The notes below the pieces were generated by a model. It saw only the letters and a list, made by a program, of their open reading frames with translations. It ran no database searches and had not been told where the DNA came from. The translations under genes were made by a program, and so were the position numbers. Of a stretch of DNA of 64,000 bases, positions 12,191-22,759 are shown in pieces (positions within the stretch are counted from its first letter, which is position 1; each line of letters begins with the position of its first letter). The stretch comes from Siphonodentalium dalli (Eukaryota > Mollusca > Scaphopoda > Gadilida > Siphonodentaliidae): the NCBI GenBank assembly GCA_032622095.1, contig CP136065.1, positions 41,511,503 to 41,575,502 of the forward strand, read 5' to 3'.

Positions 12191-12651
12191 ATTCATTTTA
12201 TCATCCAATCGGCCGTGAGAGAATTAACGGAGTAACCAGTCTCGAGGCTATGGAACCAGTCTTCGATTTGTTTTTGTTCGCACCAGCGTGTTTTGCCCGA
12301 AGCTACAATGCCTGTTTTCATCCAGAAACGTAAGTGTATTATGAAGCGCCATGGCCCCCAGATATGAAGTATCGGAATCAGATGCATTGTAAAGGAATGG
12401 TGTGAGATTGTAACATATACCGTGGGCTATGTTCTGCGAAGTCACTACCAGTGCTTTGACTACGATAACGTAACGCGGCTTCGAGAACACGAACTTGTTA
12501 TAAATTTATCTAGCGGAGACAATTTAAGAGTGTTACTGATTAAAGTTAAAGATTCCCTATCGTAATTAGGAACCGTGTTAGCTTGAATTGTGTCAAAGAC
12601 CAGGTTGCGCCCCTTAAATGCTTGTGCAATAAAACGTCTAGGTCGCTTCAT
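12191..12651. other. Possible decayed or unresolved coding region
   Basis: Two readings compete. On the plus strand, GTCTTTTGACAG precedes 139 bp (12191-12329) that stay open in one frame with ATG at 12250, then AAC|GTAAGTG, a good donor; the frame encodes a segment with MEPVFDLFLFAPACFARSYN. On the minus strand, three overlapping frames (12460-12651, 12248-12490, 12193-12387) could be one frame broken by shifts near 12480 and 12270. I recognise neither product. A short real exon, a broken pseudogene or chance are all possible. Confidence 0.2.
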
Positions 12652-13015
12652 TTTAGTAATGCATACGCGTTGTTGATCGATGTAGGTGAAGTGCCGGTGC
12701 GGTCAACTACATGCAACGAAGGAGTAAACCATTAGAGGCCAATCAGTAATTTTAATCCCTTTCGACCGATAAATTCCGGCATTTTTAGAAACTATTGATG
12801 ACCTTCGTGATTAAATTAGTCTTCCGACAACATTCCAACCATAGATGTATATATATCCTTTTTCGTGTGGGAAATGGTCATCAAGCGAGGACTCTCTGAT
12901 TTAATGTTCTGAATATTTATGTTGGATCGATGAAACGTGAAAAAGTTTATCTGATCTTATACGACAAAAATATCTATGATTGTGATTATCGTATGACATT
13001 GGAACTCAACACCAG

Positions 13016-13125
13016 TTTCAATGTGGTCATGACATTTTGATCGCGAGAAACATTCAGCAATCTGCATGGGTTCAAGCGGTGTTTGCTGAATTTGTGCCGC
13101 GGTCAAAACACATGACCACGTTGAA
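13016..13125. mobile_element. Short foldback sequence
   Basis: TTTCAATGTGGTCATG..ATTTTGATCGCG..ACATTCAGCA is inverted as TGCTGAAT..CGCGGTCAAAA..CATGACCACGTTGAA. Arms are about 45 bp with several mismatches. Probably a small MITE; no clear target duplication. Confidence 0.55.
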
Positions 13126-13267
13126 TCCGCCGTTTAATACTTATATTTATACTTGAAAACATTACGAATTGGGATTTTGATGTTATTCCCATTATTCACG
13201 GAATACGTCGAGTGACTATTAGTCACATCCCGATGCATGCATCTACTGATCGTTCATGTCCGGGGGA

Positions 13268-13675
13268 CATGTCTCTATTCCGAAGGTTCACTTTTCCGAA
13301 GGTTCGCTATTCCGAAGGTCCTCTATTCCGAAGGTACTCTATTCCGAAGGTTTTTGTTATTTTAAGGTTAATTATATATTCTAAAGTATTGAGAGGTTTC
13401 TTTATCACGAAGACTCTTTTTATGAAGGAAATAACTTAAAACATTAAAACAATTAATGTTTTTTTCTTTTTTCGCGGGTTTCCTTGAGATTTAATGTCGT
13501 TACGTTAATGTCAATTCTGGTTAAATACGCCCAGAATAGAAACCTTCGGAATAGTGAACCTTCGGAATAGCGAACCTTCGGAATAATGAACATTCGGCAC
13601 AGGGAACCCTCGGAATAATGAACATTCGGAATAGCGAACCTTCGGAATAATAAACCTTCGGAATAGAGAACCCTA
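13268..13675. repeat. Foldback made of short ATTCCGAAGGTTC repeats
   Basis: 13268-13352 carries about six units of a 15-16-bp repeat (CTATTCCGAAGGTTC). 13542-13675 carries about nine units of the same repeat in reverse orientation (GAACCTTCGGAATAG). They are separated by about 190 bp of unrelated AT-rich DNA. Both outer edges have a GACATG/CATGTC motif, so the two tracts are arms of one inverted structure. Confidence 0.8.
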
Positions 13676-14970
13676 TACCCCATGTCCGACAATATCCGAT
13701 CATTTCCAGAACAGGTTGCGTTTATTGAATTATAACTAATAACAATTTAATGACGGTCAATGTGGTTAATTGGATTATGACGGATGAAACATGACGGTCA
13801 ACGTGGTTCGTACATGTAGGTTTATATGAACATATTGACTCATTGAGCGTGTCTATCGTAACGCCACTGAAAATCTAAAGCAATGGTAAGTGCATGTAAA
13901 TATGGATGAATGACCGCGATATCTGGATACAAAGTAACACGTGGCAACGAAACATGGTGACTAGACATTATGGGAGGTAACATCCACGGTGGGGAATCAC
14001 GTGGTTTCGATTTGATGAGTATCACGCATTCAAAATGGCCGATGCGATCTAAAACGCGACCTGACGCGAGGAAAAAAGGTAATAAACTAAGATATGACAT
14101 ATTACATATGACGCTATACTATTTTTTCAAAGAAGCTGATACCTCATTTATGTCCAAATTCATATGTGTTTGCTCTATAACATTCTGACCAAAGTTGTCA
14201 GTCGAAGGATTCTCCAAGATGCATGGACTGGCCATAGTGGTGTGTTCCACGCACCCCCGACTGGCAACATAATGTTATAGATAACCACTAAGTATTTCCG
14301 AACAAATAAGGTACCAACTTGTTTCAAAATATAAACTAGCATATGCTCGTAACAGTCAAACTGCAATGTTTTTTGTCAGATCCTCGTATATTATGTTATG
14401 TGCATTTGCATATTTTGAATGCGTGGTACTCACCAACCTCGAAACCACGTGATTTCCCCATCGTGACATCATCATATACGATAACAAACGAGCCAAGCAC
14501 CAACACTCTGGACACAACCGAAACAGTATAATGACAAGGGCGTGGCCATGGGGTCTTTGTTTGGAGTGGGGGCGACCAACTGCAAACTTTCCGGGATGGG
14601 TCATTTACATATCCAACGTAATTAATTAATTACAATAGTAATCAGTTTCAAAACTCCAAAAATACTAATATAATTACAGTTACATGTACTCCTAAGCACA
14701 AAGTAATTAATACTATTAATTTAATGAGATTAATTACTGTGGTGGAACTTATTATAGTTCCATGTGTCATTGTGCACGATCGAGAAATCAAATTGTGGAT
14801 ACACTTCATCGAATGAGACAAACCATATAGAGTAAATTCAATTTGTGTCCACCTATACAATATATTTGGTTATAAGTTTTCGACTATTCATTCAAACTGC
14901 GTAACAACCAAACACTCTTATGTTTAAAGGTTATTACTTAGTGAGTTGGATATCGGCCGAGTTACAGTGT
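13676..14970. other. Intergenic stretch with one diffuse inverted repeat
   Basis: No gene recognised. 13975-14035 (GGGGAATCACGTGGTTTCGA, GAGTATCACGCATTCAAAAT) is inverted at 14412-14465 (ATTTTGAATGCGTGGTACTC, TCGAAACCACGTGATTTCCC), 390 bp apart. That suggests a decayed inverted-repeat element. Confidence 0.45.
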
Positions 14971-15043
14971 ATCAACCTGAGGTAACTTCATATCAGCCTG
15001 AGATCGAAGGTCTAAGATTGATATGAAGTTACCGAGGGTTGAT
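14971..15043. repeat. Small hairpin
   Basis: ATCAACCTGAGGTAACTTCA..TATCA pairs with TGATATGAAGTTACCGAGGG..TTGAT. TATCAGCCGAG-like copies recur up to 15260, and a perfect GTGACGTCAC palindrome (CRE-like) lies at about 15181-15190. Confidence 0.6.
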
Positions 15044-15429
15044 ATAAATACCAGTTCGCAGTGACATGAAACGCACCATTACTTCAAGTCCGTTATGAAA
15101 TTGTCGCTACATCTGTCTATAGTAATGTGACTGTATCCCCGAAAGGATGTTACGTTGGGTGTAACACTACGGTTCGCTCGGTGACGTCACAACCGGTATT
15201 AACCGAATTTAGTGGTTATCAGTCGAGTTTGGAGTCTTATCAGCCGAGGTGGATAAGAGGTCATTCCAGGCAAAAATGTTAGGTGTAATTAATAAATGCT
15301 CTTATATGACCCCATTTGGGATGGGTCGAATTGACTCTGGATTGACATTGGACTGAACGCAGGAAAGTGTTCGATTCTCGGCGTAAACAACATACCGTAT
15401 ACACAAAATATTGAATTTGGGGAAGATCA

Positions 15430-15728
15430 ACCCGCAACTCACTCCGCGTTATCGCGTCTCTGGCCATTGGAATATACCCTCACTCCATGTTTTCACGTCT
15501 ATGGCCATTGGAATGTACCCTCGCTCCAAGTTATCACGTCTCTGGTCATACATACGGAGGTACCCTCACTCCAAGTTACCAGGTATCTGGCCATTGAAAT
15601 GTACCCTCACTCCAAGTTATCACGTCTCTGGCCATGCATATGGAGGTACCCTCACTCCACGTCATCACGACTCTGGCCGTGCATAGAGCGATACCTTCAC
15701 TCCACGTTTTCGCGTCTTTGGCCATGCA
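15430..15728. repeat. 41-45-bp minisatellite
   Basis: About six units of GGCCATTGGAATGTACCCTC + ACTCCAAGTTATCACGTCTC, with variants in which the ATTGGAAT part becomes CATATGGAGG. All plus frames stay open because the unit lacks stops. It lies just past the stop codon of the minus-strand exon at 15832, so it could be in that gene's 3' untranslated region. Confidence 0.85.
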
Positions 15729-15831
15729 GATGAACCCCAACGCACACTTTCTTGTACATCACATTTTAACTTCTACATTCGCACCTCGCATTATACATTT
15801 ATATATAGAAATACACAATCATTACACACAG

Positions 15832-16247
15832 TTAGATGGTTGAATCCCGCATGCCGTCCTGTCCATGTGACATATCGGAAATAACTATTGTGTTGAGATC
15901 CTGTCCTTGTGAATTATTTACATGGGTCCGTTTTAGAATGGACCCAGGTGGTCGAGTCCTTTCTAGGGTGGAAATATACATGGGGTCCGTTGACACACAA
16001 GTCTGATCTCCATTCGCGTCGGAAGAATAGTAACCACTGTCATTGTTAATTTTAAAGTTTCCATGAGCATCCTGATATGTTGGACTAGAAAGAGACGGAG
16101 ACTTGGCAAGACCTTGGTTCTGATACATCGCTTTGACGCGTTTGCTCTCCTCGCTTAAGAATGTTGAAAACTTTCCTAGAGTTTTTGACTTTGTTCGCGG
16201 TGAAACCCACATGCCGTCCCGGACATAAAGCTTCTGTGGCACACCGC
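15832..16247 (-). CDS. Terminal coding exon of an unidentified gene (probable cytoplasmic tail)
   Basis: On the minus strand, ATCTCCATTACAG precedes an exon that starts with GC (completing a split codon) and stays open for about 137 residues to a TAA at 15832-15834. The upstream exon at 19726-19861 ends with a single G, so the split codon is GGC and the frame continues exactly. The peptide is hydrophilic, rich in Ser, Thr and Asp, with no membrane segment or cysteine pattern (for example LGKFSTFLSEESKR and NNDSGYYSSDANGD). It ends RDSTI, a class I PDZ-ligand form (S/T-x-hydrophobic). This fits the cytoplasmic tail of an adhesion receptor; protocadherin-like is a weak guess from TDSGKGGS in the preceding exon. 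No polyadenylation signal was noticed. Confidence 0.65.
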
Positions 16248-16271
16248 CTGTAATGGAGATAAATATATTTA

Positions 16272-16520
16272 TTATATGCTAAGCTATCAAATAATAGTAT
16301 TTTTGCATCAGATACAAACCGTTATCCGTCTAGTGAGATATCGATATATCACTCGTATCCATCGGCGCTAAAATTAAAAGTGATTAGGTTTCTTGATGGA
16401 AGACTAAGCTAAAAGTCCCTGAGTGTTCAGGTTGAAAGAATTGTGATATATGATCAATTAAATTATGTTGTTAAACATATTATGATGCTAACACCTTTAT
16501 CCCTCAACCAATCTGTCTGG
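16272..16520. repeat. Dispersed repeat, second copy of 4684-4932
   Basis: Same order of motifs as 4684-4932 (GCATCAGATA, ACCGTTATCCGTCTAG, GATATCGATAT, TTTATCCCTCAACCAATCTG) at moderate divergence. It starts about 25 bp inside the intron, upstream of the 15832-16247 exon. Confidence 0.65.
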
Positions 16521-17086
16521 TGAAACAACATTGAGATAAGAAACTTCAAGTCTTGTAAAAATAAAAAACTTTTAAAATGTAAATCAATATGATATAAAAT
16601 TAGACCTTTCTTGATAAAACGTAACTGGGTACTATATTACAGAAAAGGATTTCCAATCGGCAACAATAATACAGATGGCAGACGAAAATGGCAAGGGTCC
16701 GACATTAAGAGCATCACATATAATAGCTGATATGCGCACTTCAGCAGGAATCCACGTCATCAAGCACGTGACACGGAAATAGAGAACGACATCGGCTGAG
16801 GCGTCGGATATTAATCCAATTATCTCAGAACGACACCACATGGTTTCGTGACTGGGAACGGGCTTGGTCGGTGAGACTACAGAGTGGGACCTGTCAGAAT
16901 ATCAGTTTGTGGGTATTTTTAGACAGTTGTTGTCGAATTTCGCGCATTTGACTGGTCCTGCCCCAATTGAACCAGGCATAAGATTCGTTATAACATGACA
17001 TTTTTGCACTAGACTGAGTGCCACGACCTGTCGAGGTCGGAAACGGACTGTGGCGTGGGGAATCTAGCAGGGTACCAGTCTGTGTG

Positions 17087-17285
17087 TGTCAGTGCATTCT
17101 CTTATATATGCGAGTCTCCCATAAGAGCCTTGCATATGTCAAAAGGTCAATGTAAATATTGTTAGGCAATGTATTCTCTTATATATGCGAGGCTCCCTAT
17201 GGGAGACTCACATATATAAGAGCATGCATTGACACATGGTTTTCGCAAAATTTTAGGAAACTCCAGTCATGGAACGGTTAAATGT
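17087..17285. mobile_element. T2-related hairpin fragment
   Basis: Two TGCATTCTCTTATATATGCG-type palindromes with CTCCC..GGGAG centres, separated by a short spacer, and ending ACGGTTAA. It resembles the interior of family T2 but has a different right flank (TTTTCGCAAAATTTTAGGAA..CTCCAGTCA). A second such right flank occurs at 18888-18931. Confidence 0.6.
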
Positions 17286-17325
17286 GGTGTCGGGTCTGAT
17301 AACTCAAAGCAGGGATAAAATTGGG

Positions 17326-17697
17326 GATTGACTATATTTGGAGTAACAGGAACGGAACGAGGAACAGGAACAACTTCCGAGTAACATAATGACTATTTGG
17401 AGAATTAAGCGTATAATTTGGAAGGAACGTCGAGCGGTGAATCGGAAATTATCAAAACGTAAACTTCAAAAGTATAAGCTTAATTCTCAAAAGTAGTGTT
17501 CAAATGTTGCAAAACTCATGGAAGGGAGAGACTATGCTTTCCAATGATATATAATATGTAGAGTGTTCATTGCGTATATCGCCAGAACATTGAATTTATA
17601 TATCTGTTCCTCACTCCTGTTAGTTCAGATAGTCATTCCGTTACTCGGAAGTTGTTCCTGTCCCTAGTTCCGTTCCTGTTACTCAAAATAATCAATC
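17326..17697. mobile_element. Foldback element with 70-bp arms
   Basis: GATTGACTATATTTGGAGTA, ACAGGAACGGAACGAGGAAC and AACTTCCGAGTAAC at 17326-17397 are inverted at 17628-17697 (GTTACTCGGAAGTTGTTCCT and so on). The 230-bp interior is AT-rich and unrelated. No clear target duplication. Confidence 0.7.
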
Positions 17698-17699
17698 CA

Positions 17700-18530
17700 T
17701 AAAATCGCTCATTTGACTGGCATGAACACACCAGTATAAAGTGTCGACTGGCAATGGAAACAAGATTATGTCGGTTGTCTACGGGTCAATCAAAATGCAG
17801 TACATGTAGCGGAACGGAAACCGTCAGCACAATATTCTGTGGGCGCCATGAGCTGGACGATGTCATGATCGGGAGAACGGGCTTGGTTAGTCAGAAATCT
17901 GAGTGGGAGTCAGAATTCATTGGTCGGCCAGACCGCGGATTGGGAATTGTCTGCGCACTATTCTGCGGGGGGGGGGGCACATCTCTTGGGTCGGGCTGCG
18001 CTGTCAGGGTCTGGCTGGAGAGTCGTGATCGATCTGTATATCGTACGCGCGACATGTATACGACTACATCCAGATATGCATTGCGTGGGATAGAACTCAT
18101 ATAACCGTTCACGGAATGATGTCATTTGCTATAGTGGGTTAGTTAGATTCAATGCTGGTACACGTATGCCAATGGTGTTGTTAAGAAAGAATAATTATAT
18201 TACTACATTTGTCATTTTCTCGTTCGTTGTCGTCTGGCAAAGACGAACTTTTCTAGGAAAAGCGATATTTGTGGAGAATTCTGATTCAAATATGTCTTGT
18301 TATGATGTACGTTCATCTCTTCTTGCATGTTTGTTGAAAAAAGAATGGAGTCGCCATCTTGATATGGGATTGGACATTGTTTGCAATATAATTTATAGTG
18401 AAGTAACGTTCACAAAAGGGAACCATTGTCAATTCAATTCGACTGAACTTTTTTGGCATATAAAAATAACTGTCTTTTATGTCTTTTATATTCCCTACAG
18501 ATAATCCTTTCACTACAGGATCTGCGCTGG
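17700..18530. other. Intronic stretch, no gene recognised
   Basis: Two open stretches on the plus strand (17754-18104, which includes a poly-G run at about 17967, and 18166-18504) lack splice partners, and their composition does not look coding. I treat this as intron of the minus-strand gene. Confidence 0.45.
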
Positions 18531-18534
18531 TCCC

Positions 18535-18931
18535 GTGGGCAGCCTCACATATATAAGAGAGTGCACTGGCCTACAATTATAAGGTCAAGGTAAATATTGT
18601 TAGCCAGTGCATTCTCTTATATACGTGAGTCCCCCTAGTGGTCCTCGCATATATAAGAAAATACACTGGCTTACAAGGTCAAGGTAAATATTATTAGGCC
18701 AATTCACTCTCTTATATATGTGAGAGTCCCATATATAGGGAGCCACGCATATATAAGAGATTGAATGCACTGGCGTACAAGGACAATATAAATATTGTTA
18801 GGCCAATGTATATGCTCTTATATATATGCGAAAATCCACATGAGAGACTCACAATCTCACATATATAAGAAAATGCAGTGGCACAGGGTTTTCGCGCAAA
18901 ATTTCAAGGAGCTCCAGTCAAAGAAGAGTTA
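18535..18931. repeat. Cluster of four T2-type hairpins
   Basis: Four successive units of CACTGG/CCAGTGC + ATTCTCTTATATA.GCGAG + short centre + inverse, spaced by AAGGTCAAGGTAAATATTGTTAGGC-like linkers. It ends TTTTCGCGCAAAATTTCAAG, CTCCAGTCA, then AGAGTTAA. It looks like the T2 interior expanded from two hairpins to four. Confidence 0.75.
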
Positions 18932-18943
18932 AGAAAGCTAGAT

Positions 18944-19470
18944 GGTTTGTTTCCTCTGTTTCCTCTGTTTCCATCGTCTCAGAAAACATAAAATAAAATA
19001 AATATATACAATGTAACCACTGTCCCAGTTGGTTTCGTGATGTTTCCACTGAATCAACTTGAAATAAAATTGCTTCGGAATCTTAATATTGTTAGGGAAT
19101 GGTTTGTTTCCTCCGTTTCCTCTGTTTCCATCGTTTCAGAAAAAATAAATATAAATAAAAATGTATAGTGTAACCACTGTCCCAGTTTGTTTCATGATGT
19201 TTCCACTGAATCAACTTGAAATAAAATTGCTTCGGAATCTTGATATTGTTAGGGAATGGTTTGTTTCCTCTGTTTCCTCTGTTTCCATCGTTTCAGACAA
19301 AATAAAAATATATAGTGTAACCACTGTCCCAGTTTGTTTCGTGATGTTTCCACTGAATCAACTTGAAATAAAATTGCTCCTGAGTCTTAATATTGTTAGG
19401 GAATGGTGTGCTTCCTCTGTTTCCTCTGTTTTCATCGTCTCAGAAAAATATATAAAACAAATATTCTAAA
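18944..19470. repeat. 157-bp tandem repeat (3.3 copies)
   Basis: Units begin GGTTTGTTTCCTCTGTTTCC at 18944, 19101, 19258 and 19405 (spacings 157, 157 and 147). They share GTAACCACTGTCCCAGTTTG and CACTGAATCAACTTGAAAT. The open frame across 19161-19469 is a by-product of the repeat. Confidence 0.9.
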
Positions 19471-19725
19471 GTGGCTCTGAAACGGACTGCAATGAAAATT
19501 TCACTGCATGGGCGGGATGTCTGTTTCCAATGTTTCCACTTGTTTCAAGGACCTCTACGTGAAACGAAAATGGTGACCCTGTTTTATTTTGCTCACATTC
19601 CTTGCCATATGAGAAAGCACATCTTCCAACTATAAATTTTCCTATCGGTTTACCCTACAAACATCATATATACAGGCACATGACCCACCAACACCAACAC
19701 GGCACTATATCGCAGACGAACTAAC

Positions 19726-19861
19726 CTTGACTTGTGTGGTAGACTTTCTCGCCATTTATTTCTTCCATACTTCCACCCTTTCCGCTGTCTGTGGAATTAG
19801 ATTCACTCGGACCATCGTCTCCTCCCCGCGGCTCCTGGGATATGTTGTTTTGGGAACCTTT
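19726..19861 (-). CDS. Internal coding exon upstream of the 15832-16247 exon
   Basis: On the minus strand, TGCCCTTTGTTTCAG (good pyrimidine tract and acceptor) precedes 136 bp open in one frame, then CAAG|GTTAGT, a good donor. It starts in phase 0 and ends in phase 1, exactly the phase the downstream exon needs. The encoded 45 residues are polar and acidic, with SESNSTDSGKGGSMEEING near the end. No hydrophobic stretch. Earlier exons are not visible in the next 44 kb of minus strand, so the rest of the gene is beyond the window or in exons too short to see. The intron (16248-19725) is full of repeats. Confidence 0.65.
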
Positions 19862-20234
19862 CTGAAACAAAGGGCACCGTTTCATACATTTATATAGACC
19901 ATCAGTCCGTATAGTGATGTGGAACACTTCGACGAGGTGTTCAGAAGAGAATATCGATTAATGTTATCCAAAGTTGTTATCTTAATATCAATTTATTGAG
20001 GAACAAGTCATTCGAATTTTAGTCCCAATAAGGTATTGCGTTTGGTAATGCTATAGTATCACAACAATTTAAAGTCAGCAATAAAAGTCATATTTCTGTT
20101 GGTATAAATATGAATCAATCAGACGTTTGAATTCTGTTAATGTTCCAGCAGTGACGACCATATCTGGTAAGCTATCCCAGGTCACTCACTATTCGTTGGG
20201 AAAGAAATATTTCACAATATCCAAGAGAAGCATT

Positions 20235-20385
20235 GGCCTAACATTATTTACAGTGACCTTGTAAGCCAGTGCATTCTCTTATATATGCGAGGGTCCCTAT
20301 GTGAGACTCGCATCAGTATATAAGAAAATGGACTGGAACAGCATATTTAATGCTGCACCAGCACAGTTACCATCATGAAAAGGTT
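20235..20385. mobile_element. Single T2-type hairpin
   Basis: GCCAGTGCATTCTCTTATAT + ATGCGAGGGTCCC..GTGAGACTCGCAT..TATATAAGAAAATG, followed by ..ACCATCATGAAAAGGTTAA. Decayed; one hairpin only. Confidence 0.6.
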
Positions 20386-20389
20386 AACA

Positions 20390-21060
20390 TGGATAACGTT
20401 AAACGATTGACAGCGTGTGTGTCTGATCAAGGCCTCGAAGAAAACCATCTGATTTGCCACTCTTTGCATTGCATTCTATCAACCTACTAAACAAATCTAC
20501 ACGCAGAACGACATGATTGATTATTAGAAGCGAAATCTCAAGTGGAATACGGATAACAATTATGGCTCATTTTGCCATTCTTTATGACGATATTTAATGT
20601 TTCCATTCAAATGGGCCATCGACGAAAACACTTTATCTAGAAGTGGCCGCAGTAATTCACAAACACTCCATGTAAGCAACACAAAAGGCATCAATATCGA
20701 GGGCCGGTCGTAGCGATTCTCGTTTATGGCGGATATCTGAAATCGGTCGATTCTGTGTGCCCATTACTGTGGTAAGTGTCGGTATCCCAGCGTGATTTTA
20801 ATTTTAAGCTAGTTATCCCATCCACAGGAGTCGGTAATTATGGACATATTAAAATATTCCATACATAATTGGACATATACAATGTATCGCATGATCTTAC
20901 ATTAGTCATACGGTGAGGCAATCGATTTGACGACATATCAGAACTGCGACCCAATGCGAGGGAAACAAAAGGATTTTAAGTTGACGTAGATGTGATTTTC
21001 ATCGAACTTCTTCGAGTAAATACAATACATGGGATTCTAGAAGACCCTTGCATGTTTTCG
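20390..21060. other. No gene recognised
   Basis: No repeat identified. A CTGTG|GTAAGTG donor-like site at about 20773 follows an open stretch of some 35 codons on the plus strand, but there is no convincing acceptor. Confidence 0.35.
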
Positions 21061-21064
21061 TTAA

Positions 21065-21310
21065 GGATGCAAAATCCGATTAAGCGCCATCAATTACTAT
21101 TTATTTGGATTCGGGGAACCCACCTATCAAAGCTCAGAGTCATCGATATCGATTTTTGAAATCTATGATTTTTCACCATCGATAATTAATAGTGGCCCAG
21201 CAAACAGTCGACGAGTCGACGGTCTCAAACCAAATTGCAGATGAAGATGGATAACTCTACAATCAAGAGGCTTTGTGAAATATCGGAACATTTTGATATA
21301 TAAAGAGAAC
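21065..21310 (+). mobile_element. Family T5 left-half fragment
   Basis: After TTAA (21061-21064), GGATGCAAAATCCGATTAAG, AATTACTATTTATTTGGATT, CATCAAAGCTCAGAGTC.-type and ATATCGATTTTTGAAATCTA match the left half of the intact T5 copy at 21796. The right end is missing; the large hairpin at 21320 follows directly. Confidence 0.6.
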
Positions 21311-21319
21311 ACTGTTTCA

Positions 21320-21757
21320 ATGTCCGATAGTACAGAAGATATCGGTTGTTATATATGTTCCCAGTTATTGTAATGCTCTAACGTATTGTATGGTAAACAC
21401 AGCACATCGAAACACACCGAGAAAAGATACAAGCATAATTATCAAGATCATATTCTAAATTAGATGTGACTTGTATACTACCATCTTATATGTTGGAATG
21501 ATCAGACAATGATACACCTATACTTGTGACGTGTATCATACCATCGGTACTGTGGAATGATCGTTGTCTGATCCTCCCAACATATAAGATGGTAGTATAC
21601 AAGTCACATCCAATTTAGAATATGATCTTGATAATTATGCTTGTATCTTTTCTCGGTGTGTTTCGATGTGCTGTGTTTACCATAATATACAATACGTTAG
21701 AGCATTACAATAACTGGGACATATATAACAACCGATATCTTCTGTACTATCGGACAT
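21320..21757. repeat. 438-bp long hairpin, arms of about 178 bp
   Basis: The left arm ATGTCCGATAGTACAGAAGA..to..CATCTTATATGTTGG returns inverted from about 21580 to 21757 with only a handful of differences (for example TGTATGG versus TGTATATTATGG, AATTAGATG versus AATTGGATG). The loop contains a second hairpin (GATCAGACAA/TTGTCTGATC and TGATACAC/GTGTATCA). No coding capacity. Probably a foldback transposon. Confidence 0.9.
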
Positions 21758-21795
21758 CAACGGCTTCAACCGCATTCTTCAAAGAAGCAAGTTAA

Positions 21796-22272
21796 AGGTA
21801 CTCAATCCGATAAAACTCCTCTCAATTACTATTTCAATGGCTTCGGGGGTCAAAAATATTTGATTCGAGTCGAGGAAGTCACCCATCAAAGCTCAGATTT
21901 GTTAGATATCGATTTTATAAATCTATTATTTTTCATTATCGGGAATACTTTCTGGCCCAGCTCTCAGGCAAAATTGCATTTTTATTACCACTTGATTTTA
22001 GAGTTATCCATCCTTGTCTGTTTGAATAGAGTTTTGGTGTTAAATCTCGAGCAGGATACGAAATTGACGGCAATTATTAGTACTCATCTCGAGAATATAA
22101 CAAATTTCAAAAATCAATATCTAATAACTCTGAGCTTTGTTTGATGGGTTCCTCGACTAGAATCAAATATTTTTTACCTCAAAGCCAAAGAAATAGTAAT
22201 ATAGGACCCTCTGATCGGATTGTTGTTGTTGGAATCAGTTGAGTAGGGAGCCTCTTTACGGATTGAGTACCT
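21796..22272. mobile_element. TTAA-flanked element, family T5, intact copy
   Basis: TTAA at 21792-21795 and 22273-22276; ends AGGTACTCAATCCG and CGGATTGAGTACCT. Inside, long sub-terminal inverted segments are related: AATTACTATTTCAATGGCTT, TTGATTCGAGTCGAGGAA and ATCAAAGCTCAGA at the left, with their inverses at the right. About 477 bp. The open frame across 21860-22144 is a chance frame in the AT-rich middle. Confidence 0.85.
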
Positions 22273-22759
22273 TTAAATTAATAACCACTTACTGTACATA
22301 TATGGAACTGACTTAATTATTATATGGCGTAATATTCTTCAATTATATAATATGAATGCTCACGGTTACCAAATATACATGTACCTACCAAACCAATGGA
22401 ATTAGCTCCTTCGTGAATGAAAATGATCTTTGTGATATGCCTTCAAGCATCGGAAGCAATGTATAACATAACACACTGATTATAACCAAGCGTCTCTATT
22501 CAGTCCCGATTCGGTGTATTCATTTCGTTATTCATATAATCATCGACTGAAATGAACCGACATTTGAGACATACATGCACTGTACCACCCACATATAGCC
22601 GTGCCACCCCAGTATAGCTAGGTTTAGTCTCACATACGTATAACATATAATGTGTGTTACTATATGGTATTTCTATGGAGATGCACTTGATGGGAAAAGT
22701 CACGCAATTTTTACGGTGGCAAATCTACACAATTGTATATATATATCGGCCCAACGTAT

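Noticed and set aside
17754-18104. 116-codon open frame on the plus strand
   Set aside because: No splice signals or recognisable protein features. It crosses a poly-G run and lies in the intron of the better supported minus-strand gene.
18166-18504. 112-codon open frame on the plus strand
   Set aside because: AT-rich, without a convincing promoter or partner exon. The opposite strand is also partly open; likely chance.
20690-20775. Possible plus-strand exon ending CTGTG|GTAAGTG
   Set aside because: The donor is good, but there is no credible acceptor or start, and the frame stops shortly on both sides.
21860-22144. 94-codon plus-strand open frame
   Set aside because: It lies entirely inside non-autonomous element T5 and is AT-driven.
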